Assembly (NCBI RefSeq): GCF_002860345.1
Contig: NZ_NMYC01000005.1
Coordinates: 372,001-436,000, forward strand
Direction of reading: 5' to 3'
DNA length: 64,000 nt
Origin: Bifidobacterium anseris
Lineage (GTDB): Bacteria > Actinomycetota > Actinomycetes > Actinomycetales > Bifidobacteriaceae
The notes under the pieces were generated by a model that worked only from the letters and a program-made list of their open reading frames with translations, was not told where the DNA came from and searched no databases. The first letter of the stretch is position 1; each line of letters begins with the position of its first letter. Below are positions 37,038-46,176 of this stretch, piece after piece. The position numbers and the translations under genes are program-made.

Positions 37038-39221
37038 TCACTGGCCCATTTGCTCGGAGAGGTCGAGCCATTCGGCTTCGAGCCCGTCCGATTCCGTCGT
37101 CAGCGCCTGCAGTTTCGCGTTGAGCTCGTTGAGGCCGGTGTAATCGCTCGGATCGTGCGCCGCCATTTGCGCCTCGAGCTCCTCCTGCTGCGTCGCAAGC
37201 TTTTCGAGCTTGCGCTCAATCGCCGAAACGCGCCGCGACGCATCCGCATAGGCCTTGCCGCTGAGCTTCGGCGCGGGCGCTTCGGCCGGGGAACCGGCAC
37301 CCGCGTCCTCGGCCTTGGCCGTATCCGCGTCGATGGTCGGGTCGGCCGCGCCTTCGGCCTTGTTCATGCCGAGCGGATCCTCGCCGCGTCGCAGCGCATC
37401 GACGATGTCCAGATAATCCTGCACGCCTCCCGGCAGATGCCGAATCTTGCCGCCGATGAGCGCGAACTGCTCGTCGGTGACGCGTTCGAGCAGATACCGG
37501 TCGTGGCTCACGACGATCAGCGTGCCCGGCCACGTGTCGAGCAGATCCTCCATGACGGCGAGCATGTCGGTATCCAGATCGTTGCCCGGCTCGTCCATGA
37601 TTAGCACGTTCGGCTCGTCGAGCAGGATTAGCAGCAGCTGCATGCGGCGCTTCTGCCCGCCGGACAGGTCGCGGATCGGCGTCATCAGCTGCGCCGCCTC
37701 GAACCCGAGCCGCTCCATCAGCTGTCCCGGCGTGACCTCCTTGCCGTCGACGATGTAGCTCGGCTTGTACCGGCTGAGCACTTCCTTGACCTTGTATTTG
37801 CCGAGCTTCTCCAGCTCGTCGAGCCGCTGCGAAAGCACGGCGAACTTGACCGTCTTGCCGATGTTGACGTGCCCCTGCGTCGGCGTCAGCGTGCCGTCGA
37901 GAATCTTGAGCAGCGTCGATTTGCCGGCGCCGTTCGCGCCAACGATGCCGAAGCGGTCGCCCGGCCCGATGAGCCACGTCACGTCGTCGAGGATTTCACG
38001 TCCGCTGATTGTCAGCTTGACGGCCGCCGACGTCACATCCGACGCCGTTTCGCCGTCCGCCTCGCCGCGCGTGCCGCGCAGCGCGTTGATCTCGCCGGCC
38101 GGCTCATGGTGCGTGAGCCCATGCGCGGCGGCGACCTGCGCCGCGCGCGACCCGAACGCCGATGTCAGACGCGGATCGTCGGCGTCATCGACGGCGATCG
38201 TCACCTCGCCGAAGGCTTGCGGTTCGCTGACCATCGGCTCGACGACGTCCACCATCGACGCCGATTTCGCGTTCGCCGCGAGCGCAGCCGCGTCCGGGTC
38301 GATGTCCGCGTACGCGCCTTGTTCGCGGTCGAAGATCTGCGTGACGTCGATGAGGTCGACGACCTGCTTGCCAAGCCTCGACGTCGCCATCTGTTTGAGT
38401 TCGAGCGTGTTGCGCATCGGCGGCACGTCGGCGATGAGTTCGCGCGCGGCCTTCACATGGAACTTCTGCTTCGTCGAGCGTGCGCGTGCGCCGCGCGACA
38501 GCCATGCGAGCTCTTTGCGCGCGAGGTTGCGGCGTTTCGTTTCGCGTACGTCGGCTTGGCGGTCGCGTTCGACGCGCTGCAGCATGTAGGCGCTGTAGCC
38601 GCCTTCAAAGGGTTCGATTTCGCCGTCGTGCACTTCCCACATCGATTCGCAGACCTCGTCGAGGAACCAACGGTCGTGTGTGACGAGCAGCAGCGCGCCG
38701 GTGCCTTTTGGCCAGCGGTTCTTGAGATGTTCGGCGAGCCAGTGGATCGTCACGACGTCGAGGTGGTTCGTCGGCTCGTCGAGTGCGAGGATGTCCCAAT
38801 CCTTGAGCAGCAGCCGCGCGAGGTCGGCGCGGCGTCGCTGGCCGCCGGAGAGCGTGCCGATTTTCGCGTCGAGGTTGAGGCCGCCGAGCAGCGCTTCGAC
38901 GATTTCCCTCGACTGCGTCTGCGCCGCCCATTCGTAGTCTTCGCGGCCTTCGAGCGCGGCCTGCCGCAGCGTCGCGTTGTCGTCGAGTTCGTCGCGCTGC
39001 CCGAGGACGCCGAAGGTCAGTCCGTTGCGGCGGCTGACACGTCCCGAATCGGGTGTCTGTTCGCCGTCGAGCAGATGCAGCAGCGTCGATTTGCCGTCGC
39101 CGTTGCGCCCGACGATGCCGATGCGGTCGCCTTCGAAGACTCCCTGCGTGACGTCGGTGAAGATGGTTTTCGTTGCGAAGGAAAGGGAGACGTGTTCCAG
39201 TCCCAGATCAAAAGTCGGCAT
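37038..39221 (-). CDS. ABC-F family ATPase (Uup-like)
   Basis: The 727-residue soluble protein has two ABC domains and no membrane segments. Domain 1: GRNGDGKST, LSGGQRRRADLARLL, LALDEPTNHLD. Domain 2: GANGAGKST, LSGGQKRRMQLLLILLDEP, IMDEPGNDLD. The linker between them is extended by about 100 residues. A C-terminal coiled coil of the Uup type follows an acidic Pro/Ala linker (AIERKLEKLATQQEELEAQM). ABC-F proteins act on ribosomes or DNA; the Uup-like tail favours a ribosome or genome-stability role. ATG at 39221 is chosen (TACAGT 7 nt upstream); GTG at 39230 is in frame. Confidence 0.9.
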   Translation of the reverse strand: MPTFDLGLEHVSLSFATKTIFTDVTQGVFEGDRIGIVGRNGDGKSTLLHLLDGEQTPDSGRVSRRNGLTFGVLGQRDELDDNATLRQAALEGREDYEWAAQTQSREIVEALLGGLNLDAKIGTLSGGQRRRADLARLLLKDWDILALDEPTNHLDVVTIHWLAEHLKNRWPKGTGALLLVTHDRWFLDEVCESMWEVHDGEIEPFEGGYSAYMLQRVERDRQADVRETKRRNLARKELAWLSRGARARSTKQKFHVKAARELIADVPPMRNTLELKQMATSRLGKQVVDLIDVTQIFDREQGAYADIDPDAAALAANAKSASMVDVVEPMVSEPQAFGEVTIAVDDADDPRLTSAFGSRAAQVAAAHGLTHHEPAGEINALRGTRGEADGETASDVTSAAVKLTISGREILDDVTWLIGPGDRFGIVGANGAGKSTLLKILDGTLTPTQGHVNIGKTVKFAVLSQRLDELEKLGKYKVKEVLSRYKPSYIVDGKEVTPGQLMERLGFEAAQLMTPIRDLSGGQKRRMQLLLILLDEPNVLIMDEPGNDLDTDMLAVMEDLLDTWPGTLIVVSHDRYLLERVTDEQFALIGGKIRHLPGGVQDYLDIVDALRRGEDPLGMNKAEGAADPTIDADTAKAEDAGAGSPAEAPAPKLSGKAYADASRRVSAIERKLEKLATQQEELEAQMAAHDPSDYTGLNELNAKLQALTTESDGLEAEWLDLSEQMGQ

Positions 39222-39255
39222 AGGGAACACTGTAATGGTGACGCGGTAAAAGGAT

Positions 39256-39284
39256 GGTGCGCGGATTGCTCGTCGCCGCGCACC
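39256..39284 (-). terminator. Hairpin after the GATase1 gene
   Basis: GGTGCGCGG (39256-39264) pairs with CCGCGCACC (39276-39284) around an 11-nt loop, about 30 nt after the GATase1 stop on the - strand. No strong T-tail follows. Confidence 0.5.
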
Positions 39285-39314
39285 GGCGTGTCAGTGCGTG
39301 TCAGTGATTCGTGA

Positions 39315-40043
39315 TCAGCGCATCAGTGTGGTCGCGTAGGTGTTGCAGCGCGCGGCGAAACCGGAAAAGACCTGCTCGGCGAGCGGCTGCAGCTGCGGAT
39401 TGCAGGCCGCGTACTGTTCGCGCAGCTGTGATTTCGAGCCGCCGGACGCTTTGAGCTGCTTGACCATCAGTGACTCCTCGAGCCATTCTTCGAGCAGTTG
39501 CGGTGTCACCTCAAGATGGAACTGCATGCCCAAGGCGGAACCGAAGCGGAAGGCCTGCACTTTCGCGCCGCCGGAGCGGGCGAGCAGCGTGGCGCCGTCG
39601 GGCAGCGTGACGCAGTCGTTGTGCCATTGCAGCACGTCGAGTTCCTTGTTCCACATCGAGAAATAGTCGTGGCGTTCGACGCGTTTGATCGGCAGCACGC
39701 CGATCTCGGGGTCGCCGTTCGTCTTGAGTTTCGCGCCGAGCGCGGTTGCGATGATTTGGTGGCCGAGGCAGACGCCGAGCACCGGCTTGCCGACGCTGAT
39801 CGCGGCGCGCACAAGTTTGCCTTCCGCTTTCAGCCCGGGGTAGTTGTCATAGTCGGTTGCGCTCATCGGTCCGCCGAGCACGACGACGCCGGCGACTTCA
39901 TCGAAGTCGGGCATGTCCGGCTTCTTTTTCTTCGCGATGTTGAGCGTCTGCGTCGGCAGATTGATTTCTTCGAGTTCGGTCTGGATGCGTCCTGGCTTCT
40001 CCCAAGCGGCGTGCTGCAGAATAAGGACTTCCGGTTGTGTCAT
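39315..40043 (-). CDS. Class I glutamine amidotransferase-domain protein
   Basis: This 242-residue GATase1 domain stands alone. The oxyanion strand is VVVLGGPMSATD, the nucleophile Cys is in VLGVCLGHQ and the His/Glu pair is in GMQFHLEVT. It resembles GuaA-type or peptidase-C26-like stand-alone domains (often called GMP synthase-like glutamine amidotransferase), but no synthetase partner is adjacent, so the acceptor is unknown. ATG 40043 lies just after GGGAGG; an in-frame ATG at 40052 is the alternative. Confidence 0.87.
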   Translation of the reverse strand: MTQPEVLILQHAAWEKPGRIQTELEEINLPTQTLNIAKKKKPDMPDFDEVAGVVVLGGPMSATDYDNYPGLKAEGKLVRAAISVGKPVLGVCLGHQIIATALGAKLKTNGDPEIGVLPIKRVERHDYFSMWNKELDVLQWHNDCVTLPDGATLLARSGGAKVQAFRFGSALGMQFHLEVTPQLLEEWLEESLMVKQLKASGGSKSQLREQYAACNPQLQPLAEQVFSGFAARCNTYATTLMR

Positions 40044-40073
40044 GCCTCCCATTGTGCCATCCGCCCTGACTTG

Positions 40074-40119
40074 CGAGGAGGGGATGTGCGATCCGCGCGG
40101 ATCGCACATCCCCTCCTCG
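40074..40119 (-). terminator. 46-bp perfect palindrome, terminator of ilvBN
   Basis: Each base of 40074-40096 pairs with 40119-40097, giving a 23-bp perfect dyad with no spacer. It lies 15 nt after the ilvN stop on the - strand. The RNA hairpin would be very stable. No T-run follows. Confidence 0.8.
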
Positions 40120-40133
40120 GCGTCAGTGAAGTG

Positions 40134-40688
40134 TCAGCGGCCGGTGATCTCCGAGCCGACGACTTTCTCGCTCAGCGCACGCGGACCGCGGCTCATCGCG
40201 ACGGCGCCCGAACGCACAAGTTCGATGATGCCGTAATGGTCGAGCAGCCCGAGCAGCGCGTCGATCTTGCCGCCGGCGCCGGTCGCTTCGATCGTCAGCG
40301 ATTCCGGGTTGACGTCGACGACGCGCACACGGAAGAGACGCACGATCTCGAGGACGTCGGAACGATTGGACTCGTCCGCGGCGACTTTGATGAGCACAAG
40401 TTCACGCTCGACCGTCGTCGCCGGATCGAGATCGACGATCTTGAGCACGTGCAGCAGCTTGTTGAGCTGCTTGATGATCTGCTCGAGCGGCACTTCGTCC
40501 ACTTCCGCCGTCACGGTGACGCGGGAGATGTCGGGACGTTCAGTCGGGGAGACGGACAGCGAGTTGATGTTGAACGCGCGCCGCGCGAACAGGCCGGCGA
40601 TGCGCGCGAGCACGCCCGGACGGTTCTCCACGAGCACGGACAGCGTGTGGCGGTTGGCTCCCGGCTGGGATGCAGGATACGATGCCAT
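40134..40688 (-). CDS. ilvN: Acetolactate synthase small (regulatory) subunit
   Basis: The 184-residue subunit has an N-terminal ACT domain (HTLSVLVENRPGVLARIAGLFARRAFNINSLSV) and the ALS_ss_C domain (VRVVDVNPESLTIEATG, KIDALLGLLDHYGIIELVRSG). It activates the large subunit and confers valine feedback. GAGGAG precedes ATG 40688. It lies 13 nt downstream of ilvB in one operon; the family name ilvH is equally used. Confidence 0.95.
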   Translation of the reverse strand: MASYPASQPGANRHTLSVLVENRPGVLARIAGLFARRAFNINSLSVSPTERPDISRVTVTAEVDEVPLEQIIKQLNKLLHVLKIVDLDPATTVERELVLIKVAADESNRSDVLEIVRLFRVRVVDVNPESLTIEATGAGGKIDALLGLLDHYGIIELVRSGAVAMSRGPRALSEKVVGSEITGR

Positions 40689-40701
40689 GACGGTGCTCCT
40701 C

Positions 40702-42627
40702 TCAGTTCTCGTTCTCTTCGTTCGCGGCGCAATCAGTGGTCGGCGTATCTGCGGCGGTCTCATCGTTCAGCTTCACGTCGCCGGTCGGGTTGAGCAGCGG
40801 CTTGATACCCGGCATGTAGGTGACGTTGTTGTTCGAATCACCGGCGGCGACCATCGGCCACACCATCGCGTCCTTCCACACATGGAAGTCGATGAGCACC
40901 GGACGGTCGTTGATCTCGTTCGCCTTGCGGATGCACTCGAGCGCCTCCTCCTTCGTGCGTGCGCGCAGACCCACGCAGCCGTAGGCTTCGGCGAGCTTGA
41001 CGAAGTCGGGGCAGCCGACGAGTCCGGTCTTCTCCTCCTCGTGGAGGATCGTGGCCGAATAGTGCTTGCCGTAGAACAGCGTCTGCCACTGGCGCACCAT
41101 GCCGTACACCGAATTGTTGAGCAGCGCGATCTTGACCGGCGTGCCCTCAAGGAAGGCGGTCGCAAGCTCCTCGCTCGTCATCTGGAACGAGCCGTCGCCG
41201 TCGACGAGCCACACCGGCTTGCTGCCGTCGAAGTACCGCTGCGAGCCGACCGATGCGCCGATCGCCGCCGGCAGGCCGAAGCCCATCGTGCCCAGACCGC
41301 CCGAGGAGATCCACTGATGCGGCTTGCGGAACTTGATGAGCTGCGTTGCCCACATCTGATGCTGACCGACGCCGGAAACCCAGATCGTGTTCGGATCGGC
41401 GGCCTCGGACAGCTGTTCGACGACCCACTGCGGCGCGAGCGTGCCGTCCGTTGGCTCCTCGTAGCGCACCGGATACTGCTCGACCCACTTGTTGAGCAGC
41501 TTCCACCACGTGCTCAGGTCAGGCTTGCCGTAATCGGCATGCAGCTGCTCGATCTGCGGAATCAGCGCCTGCAGCACCGTCTTGACGTCGCCGACGATCG
41601 GCACGTCGACGTCACGGTTCTTGCCGATCTCCGCCGGGTCGATATCGATATGGATGACGCGCGCGCCGGGCGCAAACGCGTCGAGCTTGCCGGTGACACG
41701 GTCGTCGAAACGCGCGCCGATCGCGACGAGCAGATCGGAGCGCTGCACGGCGCCGGTCGCCGCGATCGTGCCATGCATGCCGAGCATGCCGAGGACGGCC
41801 GGATCGTCATCGGAGACGATTCCGCGCGCCGGCAGCGTCGTGACGATCGGCGCACCGGTCAGGTCGGCGAGCGCCTTGATTTCGTCGCCGGCGTCCGAAC
41901 GCACAGCGCCGCCGCCGACGTAGAGCACCGGGCGGAACGAACGCTGGAACAGTTCCGCGGCCGTCGTCAGCACGCGGCCATGCGCCTCGGTCGTCGGATT
42001 GTAGCCGGGCAGAATCATGCGCTGCGGCCACGTGTAGTACATCTCCTCGTTCTGCGCGGTCTTCGTCAGGTCGACGACGACCGGACCCGGACGACCCGAA
42101 CGCGCGATGTAGTGCGCTTCGGCGAGCACGCGTGGCACATCCTGCGCGCTCGTGACGAGATATGAATGCTTGGCGACCGGATACGTCGCGCCGACGATGT
42201 CCGCTTCCTGGAACGCGTCGGTGCCGATCGAGTTGACGCCGACCTGGCCGGTGATGACGATCATCGGAATCGAATCCATGTTCGCATCGGCGATCGCCGT
42301 GATGACGTTCGTCGCACCCGGGCCGGAGGTGACGATGCACACGCCGACCTCGCCGGTGGCGACAGCGTAGCCTTCGGCGGCGTGACCGGCCGCCTGCTCA
42401 TGACGCGCGAGGATGAAACGGAAGGCCGTGTTCTCGTTGATGGCGTCGTAGACGGGCAGAATCGCGCCACCGGGGACGCCGAAGACGTCCTTGACACCCA
42501 GATCCTCAAGAGCGCGGACGAGCGCCTGCGCACCCGTCATCTTCTCACCGTCGGTGACCGCATGCTTGTGATGGGCGGCGGCGGATTTCGTCACGCCGCT
42601 GAACGCCTGCAGGGGTGTAGGTGACAC
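40702..42627 (-). CDS. ilvB: Acetolactate synthase large subunit
   Basis: The 641-residue ThDP enzyme condenses pyruvate to acetolactate, the first branched-chain step. FGVPGGAILPVYD, the catalytic Glu in RHEQAAGHAAEGYA, the central FAD-type domain, and the ThDP/Mg motif GDGSFQMTSEEL...LLNN are present. Start: GTG at 42627 is chosen because GGGAGGG lies 8 nt upstream; GTG at 42672, 15 codons earlier, has only a weak AGGA. The 213-nt gap to rnc has no recognisable leucine/valine/isoleucine leader peptide. Confidence 0.94.
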   Translation of the reverse strand: MSPTPLQAFSGVTKSAAAHHKHAVTDGEKMTGAQALVRALEDLGVKDVFGVPGGAILPVYDAINENTAFRFILARHEQAAGHAAEGYAVATGEVGVCIVTSGPGATNVITAIADANMDSIPMIVITGQVGVNSIGTDAFQEADIVGATYPVAKHSYLVTSAQDVPRVLAEAHYIARSGRPGPVVVDLTKTAQNEEMYYTWPQRMILPGYNPTTEAHGRVLTTAAELFQRSFRPVLYVGGGAVRSDAGDEIKALADLTGAPIVTTLPARGIVSDDDPAVLGMLGMHGTIAATGAVQRSDLLVAIGARFDDRVTGKLDAFAPGARVIHIDIDPAEIGKNRDVDVPIVGDVKTVLQALIPQIEQLHADYGKPDLSTWWKLLNKWVEQYPVRYEEPTDGTLAPQWVVEQLSEAADPNTIWVSGVGQHQMWATQLIKFRKPHQWISSGGLGTMGFGLPAAIGASVGSQRYFDGSKPVWLVDGDGSFQMTSEELATAFLEGTPVKIALLNNSVYGMVRQWQTLFYGKHYSATILHEEEKTGLVGCPDFVKLAEAYGCVGLRARTKEEALECIRKANEINDRPVLIDFHVWKDAMVWPMVAAGDSNNNVTYMPGIKPLLNPTGDVKLNDETAADTPTTDCAANEENEN

Positions 42628-42840
42628 TGCTGATCCCTCCCTTTTCTTGGTTCGTGTCTGCTGGTTGTCCACGTCATCCTACTGGAAACCGGCAGGAGGT
42701 CGGCATACGTGACCGAATGATGAATCCTTTTTCGGGCAGGTTGGGGAAGTTCAGAGAGCGGTGGTACCGCCCAGCGACCGTTGCGGGTGAGGCCCGCGCC
42801 GATTCCGTTCGCTGATGCGACGTCCGGCCGTCCGCGCCGG

Positions 42841-43611
42841 TCAGTCGCCGTCTGCCGCGTCCTCGTTGACGGCGTTCGCGGCGGCGGCGTCGAGGTTCTT
42901 CCAGGCCTGTTCGGCGGCGGCGAGCTGCGCCTTGCGCTTGCTTGTGCCACGGCCGATGCCGATGACGTCGTCGCTGTCGCCGAGCATCGCACGCGCCGTG
43001 AACTGCTGCGCGTATTCGGGACCGCCGACCGACATCTGGTAGCGCGGCTCGCCGAGTCCCAGCTGATGCGCCTTCACGGTGAGCGATGTCTTCCAATCGA
43101 GCGCAGGACCCTCGCTCGCGACTTCGGCGAGTGTGTCGTCGACGAGACGGTGGACGACTTCGCGCGCCCCGTCGATGCCGTATTCGACGAAGGTCGCACC
43201 GATCAGCGATTCGACGATGTCGCACAGGATCGAGCTTTTCTCGGCGCCGCCCTGCTCCATTTCGCCATGGCCGAGCAGGATGTACGGGCTCACGTCGAGC
43301 TTCGTACGCGCGATCGCGGACAGTGACTCCTCGGAGACGGCCTTCGCACGGATCTTCGCAAGCTGGCCTTCGGTCATGTCCGGATGCGCTTTGTACAGCG
43401 TTTCGGTGACGACGAGTTCGAGGACAGCGTCGCCGAGGAACTCAAGACGCTCATAGTTCTTCGCGTCGGGATGCTCATGGGAGAACGAACGGTGGGTGAG
43501 GGCTTCGACGAGCAGATCCGGCTGCAACGTCGTACCGAGCGCCTCGAACAGCGGGTGCGCGGGGTTGGGGTCGTCGATGGTTACGGTCACATGGTTGGTC
43601 ATGTCTGCCAT
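42841..43611 (-). CDS. rnc: Ribonuclease III
   Basis: This 256-residue protein has the RNase III signature NYERLEFLGDAVLEL with catalytic Glu/Asp, the second acidic site at CDIVESLIGATFVE, and a C-terminal double-stranded RNA-binding domain (DWKTSLTVKAHQLGL...GTSKRKAQLAAAEQAWKNL). An acidic tail ends it. It processes rRNA precursors and structured mRNAs. It is downstream of rpmF, behind a strong hairpin. Confidence 0.95.
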   Translation of the reverse strand: MADMTNHVTVTIDDPNPAHPLFEALGTTLQPDLLVEALTHRSFSHEHPDAKNYERLEFLGDAVLELVVTETLYKAHPDMTEGQLAKIRAKAVSEESLSAIARTKLDVSPYILLGHGEMEQGGAEKSSILCDIVESLIGATFVEYGIDGAREVVHRLVDDTLAEVASEGPALDWKTSLTVKAHQLGLGEPRYQMSVGGPEYAQQFTARAMLGDSDDVIGIGRGTSKRKAQLAAAEQAWKNLDAAAANAVNEDAADGD

Positions 43612-43661
43612 AGTAGTCGGCGGTGTATGCGGCGGCAGCTGACGGTGTATGCCACCGGGAC

Positions 43662-43707
43662 AAACGAAAACGCTCTGCCACCCGTCGATGGCAGAGCGTT
43701 TTCGTTT
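43662..43707 (-). terminator. Terminator between rpmF and rnc
   Basis: A 19-bp perfect stem (43662-43680 with 43689-43707) has AAACGAAAA/TTTTCGTTT at its base, so each strand has a T-rich 3' end. It lies 22 nt after the rpmF stop. Read-through would be needed if rnc is cotranscribed. Confidence 0.88.
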
Positions 43708-43729
43708 ATAGGGTATGGAAATCCGCGAC

Positions 43730-43924
43730 TCAGCGAGCGTAGGTGCTGCGGATGGCCTCGCGATAGACGCGACCGCGGTAGGAGCCGCAGGTCGGGCAGG
43801 CCACGTGAGCCATCGTCGGAGCGCCGCAGTTCGGGCAGCTGATCGTCGGGACGGCCTTGGTCTTCCAGTTAGCGCGGCGCGAACGCGTGTTGGCGCGCGA
43901 CATCTTGTACTTTGGCAGTGCCAT
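43730..43924 (-). CDS. rpmF: 50S ribosomal protein L32
   Basis: The 64-residue L32 has [21 protein letters not shown] and a zinc ribbon with CPNCG and CPTCG. GAGGAAA precedes the ATG. It follows yceD as in most bacteria. Confidence 0.97.
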   Translation of the reverse strand: MALPKYKMSRANTRSRRANWKTKAVPTISCPNCGAPTMAHVACPTCGSYRGRVYREAIRSTYAR

Positions 43925-44029
43925 AGTTTGTTTCCTCTATTCGATCGAACAATTGAGCTTAAGCGTTCAGAAGTCTAACGCATCGGCCGTACAAACGCGA
44001 CGCGCGTGCTGTGACGCGGGCTGCGGAGG

Positions 44030-44662
44030 TTAGTTTTCGGCGGCGTCCGCGCCGTCTTCGCCGGCGGAGGCTTCGAGCTGCGCCTTGAGCGCTTCGAGGC
44101 CGGCGAAACGGATGTCGGTCGTTTCGTGACGGTGATCGGGATGCTCGTTGAGGTCGACGCCGCACTGCGGGCACAGGCCCTTGCAGTCGGGTCGGCACAG
44201 CGGCTGCAGCGGCAGCGCGTCGACGAAGGTGTCGCGGATCAGCGCCTCGAGGTCGGCGAAGGATCCGTTGTCCATCAGCGGATAGACGTCCTCGGCTTCG
44301 TCCTCGCCGGCGATGATCTCGACGTCTTCGTCGTTGCCGCCCTTGCCTTTGGATTCTGACTGCTGCTCCTCGTAGGGGAAGAAGGCCGTCACCTGTTCGC
44401 TCCAGTCGTCGTCGAGCGGCGTGTCGCAGCGCGAGCACACGGCGTGCACCGGCGCCGTGAACGTGCCGGTGAAGATGAGCCCGTCTACGATCGAATCGAA
44501 CTGTCCGTCGACGTGGACGTCGGCGCCCTCAGTGACGCCGACGATGCTGTCGCCGATGCCCGACGGCGCCGGGAAGGTGCGCTTGAGCGGCATCTGCTGC
44601 CCCGCGTGCGAGCCGACCTGCGCGACCGGCACCGTCCAATCTGTGTACTGCACACGTGCCAT
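44030..44662 (-). CDS. YceD family protein (DUF177), 23S rRNA accumulation protein-like
   Basis: The 210-residue DUF177 protein contains CSRCDTPLDDD and the C-terminal CRPDCKGLCPQCGVDLNEHP motif, both typical. An acidic Lys/Gly-rich insert (SESKGKGGNDEDVE) divides the domain. The ATG at 44662 has GAGGA upstream. DUF177 genes precede rpmF across bacteria and E. coli YceD affects 23S rRNA levels; the molecular activity is unknown. Confidence 0.92.
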   Translation of the reverse strand: MARVQYTDWTVPVAQVGSHAGQQMPLKRTFPAPSGIGDSIVGVTEGADVHVDGQFDSIVDGLIFTGTFTAPVHAVCSRCDTPLDDDWSEQVTAFFPYEEQQSESKGKGGNDEDVEIIAGEDEAEDVYPLMDNGSFADLEALIRDTFVDALPLQPLCRPDCKGLCPQCGVDLNEHPDHRHETTDIRFAGLEALKAQLEASAGEDGADAAEN

Positions 44663-44790
44663 GCGTTCCTCTTTTCTTGATGTCGTCTGTGATTTCGTCT
44701 GTGATTTGTGTTCTGTCGTCTTTGCCGTCGTTGTCGTCCGGTTCAACCAATCGTTGATACACAACGATTATTCCGCGTTGGCCTCCGGCG

Positions 44791-45471
44791 TCACGACTGC
44801 GGGTAGTCGTCGTCGGAGACGTGCGGCACGTCCTGCGCGGCCTTCTGCTGACGGTCCTCGAGGACTTTGAGGCCGCCGGCGACGTCCCGCTTGAGCTTGT
44901 CGAGCTGCTCCTGCAGATCGTTCATGACGCCGATGCAGTAGCGGTCGGCGCCCTGCGTCAGGCGATCGGAGGTGTGCTGCGCCTTGTTGAGCATCTGCGT
45001 CGCCTTTTCGCGCGCCAGCTGCGTGATGTTCTCCTGACTCGTCAGGAACTGCACCTGGTCGTTCGCATCGCGGATCATGTCGGCGGCGCGGCTCTGCGCC
45101 GACGTGATGATGACGTTCGCCTGCGACTGCGCGCCTTCAAGACGACGCTCCGCCTCGCGCATCAGCGCGGAGGCGCGTTCGAGTTGCACGGGCAGCATCG
45201 CCTTGAGCGACTGCAGCTGGTCGAGGAAGTCCTCACGGTCGATCTTCACGAGCGTCGGCGAGAACATGGTGCCCTTCGCCTCGTTGAGCGTGCGCTCCAT
45301 CGCGTCGATCGTGTCGTAGACGGTCGTGAACTCCTCCTGCTCGCGCGACGGCGCCTCGGAGCCCGGATGGTCGCGCAGGTCGGGCAGGTCGCCCATGTTG
45401 AAAGCCGCACGGCCCCCCGCGTTCGCCGGGATGTGCTCGTCGGTGTCGTCGACCGGTGTCTCGTCCGTCAT
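44791..45471 (-). CDS. DivIVA/SepIVA-like coiled-coil cell-division protein
   Basis: The 226-residue protein has a disordered acidic N-terminus, a short EEFTTVYDTIDAMERTLNEAKG helix and a long coiled coil (VKIDREDFLDQLQSLKAMLP through KVLEDRQQKAAQ). In mycobacteria the gene next to the DUF177 and rnc genes encodes SepIVA, a DivIVA-like septation factor; the same neighbourhood here supports that identity, which remains inference. GGAGGAAGGA precedes the ATG. coaD lies just upstream on the strand. Confidence 0.72.
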   Translation of the reverse strand: MTDETPVDDTDEHIPANAGGRAAFNMGDLPDLRDHPGSEAPSREQEEFTTVYDTIDAMERTLNEAKGTMFSPTLVKIDREDFLDQLQSLKAMLPVQLERASALMREAERRLEGAQSQANVIITSAQSRAADMIRDANDQVQFLTSQENITQLAREKATQMLNKAQHTSDRLTQGADRYCIGVMNDLQEQLDKLKRDVAGGLKVLEDRQQKAAQDVPHVSDDDYPQS

Positions 45472-45495
45472 ATTCGTCCTTCCTCCATGCGTGGA

Positions 45496-45984
45496 TCAGC
45501 GGCACGCCGCCCCGAGCGCGATGTTGAGTTTTTCGACGACGTAATCGGGGACCATGCCGCGCACATCGCCGCCGTGCCGTGCGACGTCCTTGACGACGGA
45601 GCTCGAGATGTGCTCGAGCACCGGATCGGCGGGGAGGAACATCGTTTCGATGCCGGCGAGTTTGCGGTTGACGAGCGCCATGCCCAACTCAGCTTCGTAA
45701 TCGCCGTTCTGCCGCAACCCCTTGACGATGACGGTCGCGCCGACCTTCTCGCAGTAGTCGGTGATGAGCCCTTCGGTGGAACTGACGACGATGTTCGTGT
45801 CGTCGGTCCCAAGGGTGTGGCGGATGATGTCGACGCGCTCCTCCTCGGTGAACAGCGGCGTCTTCGCGGCGTTCACGGCGACGACGACGTGCACTTCGTC
45901 GAACAGGCGCGCGCAGCGCCGGATGACGTCGAGGTGGCCGTCGGTGATCGGATCGTAGGATCCGGGGCATACAGCAATAGTCAT
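45496..45984 (-). CDS. coaD: Phosphopantetheine adenylyltransferase
   Basis: This 162-residue nucleotidyltransferase has the [14 protein letters not shown] motif (T/HxGH-type, here TDGH), [24 protein letters not shown] and the [19 protein letters not shown] loop (ISSS/TxxR type). It makes dephospho-CoA from 4'-phosphopantetheine and ATP. No Shine-Dalgarno sequence is seen; TACTCT lies 7 nt before the ATG. Confidence 0.95.
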   Translation of the reverse strand: MTIAVCPGSYDPITDGHLDVIRRCARLFDEVHVVVAVNAAKTPLFTEEERVDIIRHTLGTDDTNIVVSSTEGLITDYCEKVGATVIVKGLRQNGDYEAELGMALVNRKLAGIETMFLPADPVLEHISSSVVKDVARHGGDVRGMVPDYVVEKLNIALGAACR

Positions 45985-46176
45985 ATGTACAAGAGTAGCG
46001 ACATGTGGGGTTTTCGGGCCGCGTTTCACAAAAAAGACGGCGGGAATGTGCACGGGCAGTGCGCGGTTGGGCAGATGCGGGTGCGTTATCATGGACGCAC
46101 TGCAAACGCACCGGATGCGCCGCGGGCGCGGCGCGCGGGTGGACGCGGATGGGTGCGCCGCGGAACGGAGAACATC

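Noticed and set aside
42674-42706. Ten-codon frame before ilvB as an attenuator leader peptide
   Set aside because: Its product (MPTSCRFPVG) has only one branched-chain residue, and no terminator/antiterminator pair follows, so it does not fit ilv attenuation.
42760-42770. T-box-like motif GGTGGTACCGC in the gap between rnc and ilvB
   Set aside because: The match to the T-box core is on the + strand, but both flanking genes are on the - strand and no gene follows it in the right direction. The sequence is simply one arm of a small hairpin (GCGGT/ACCGC).
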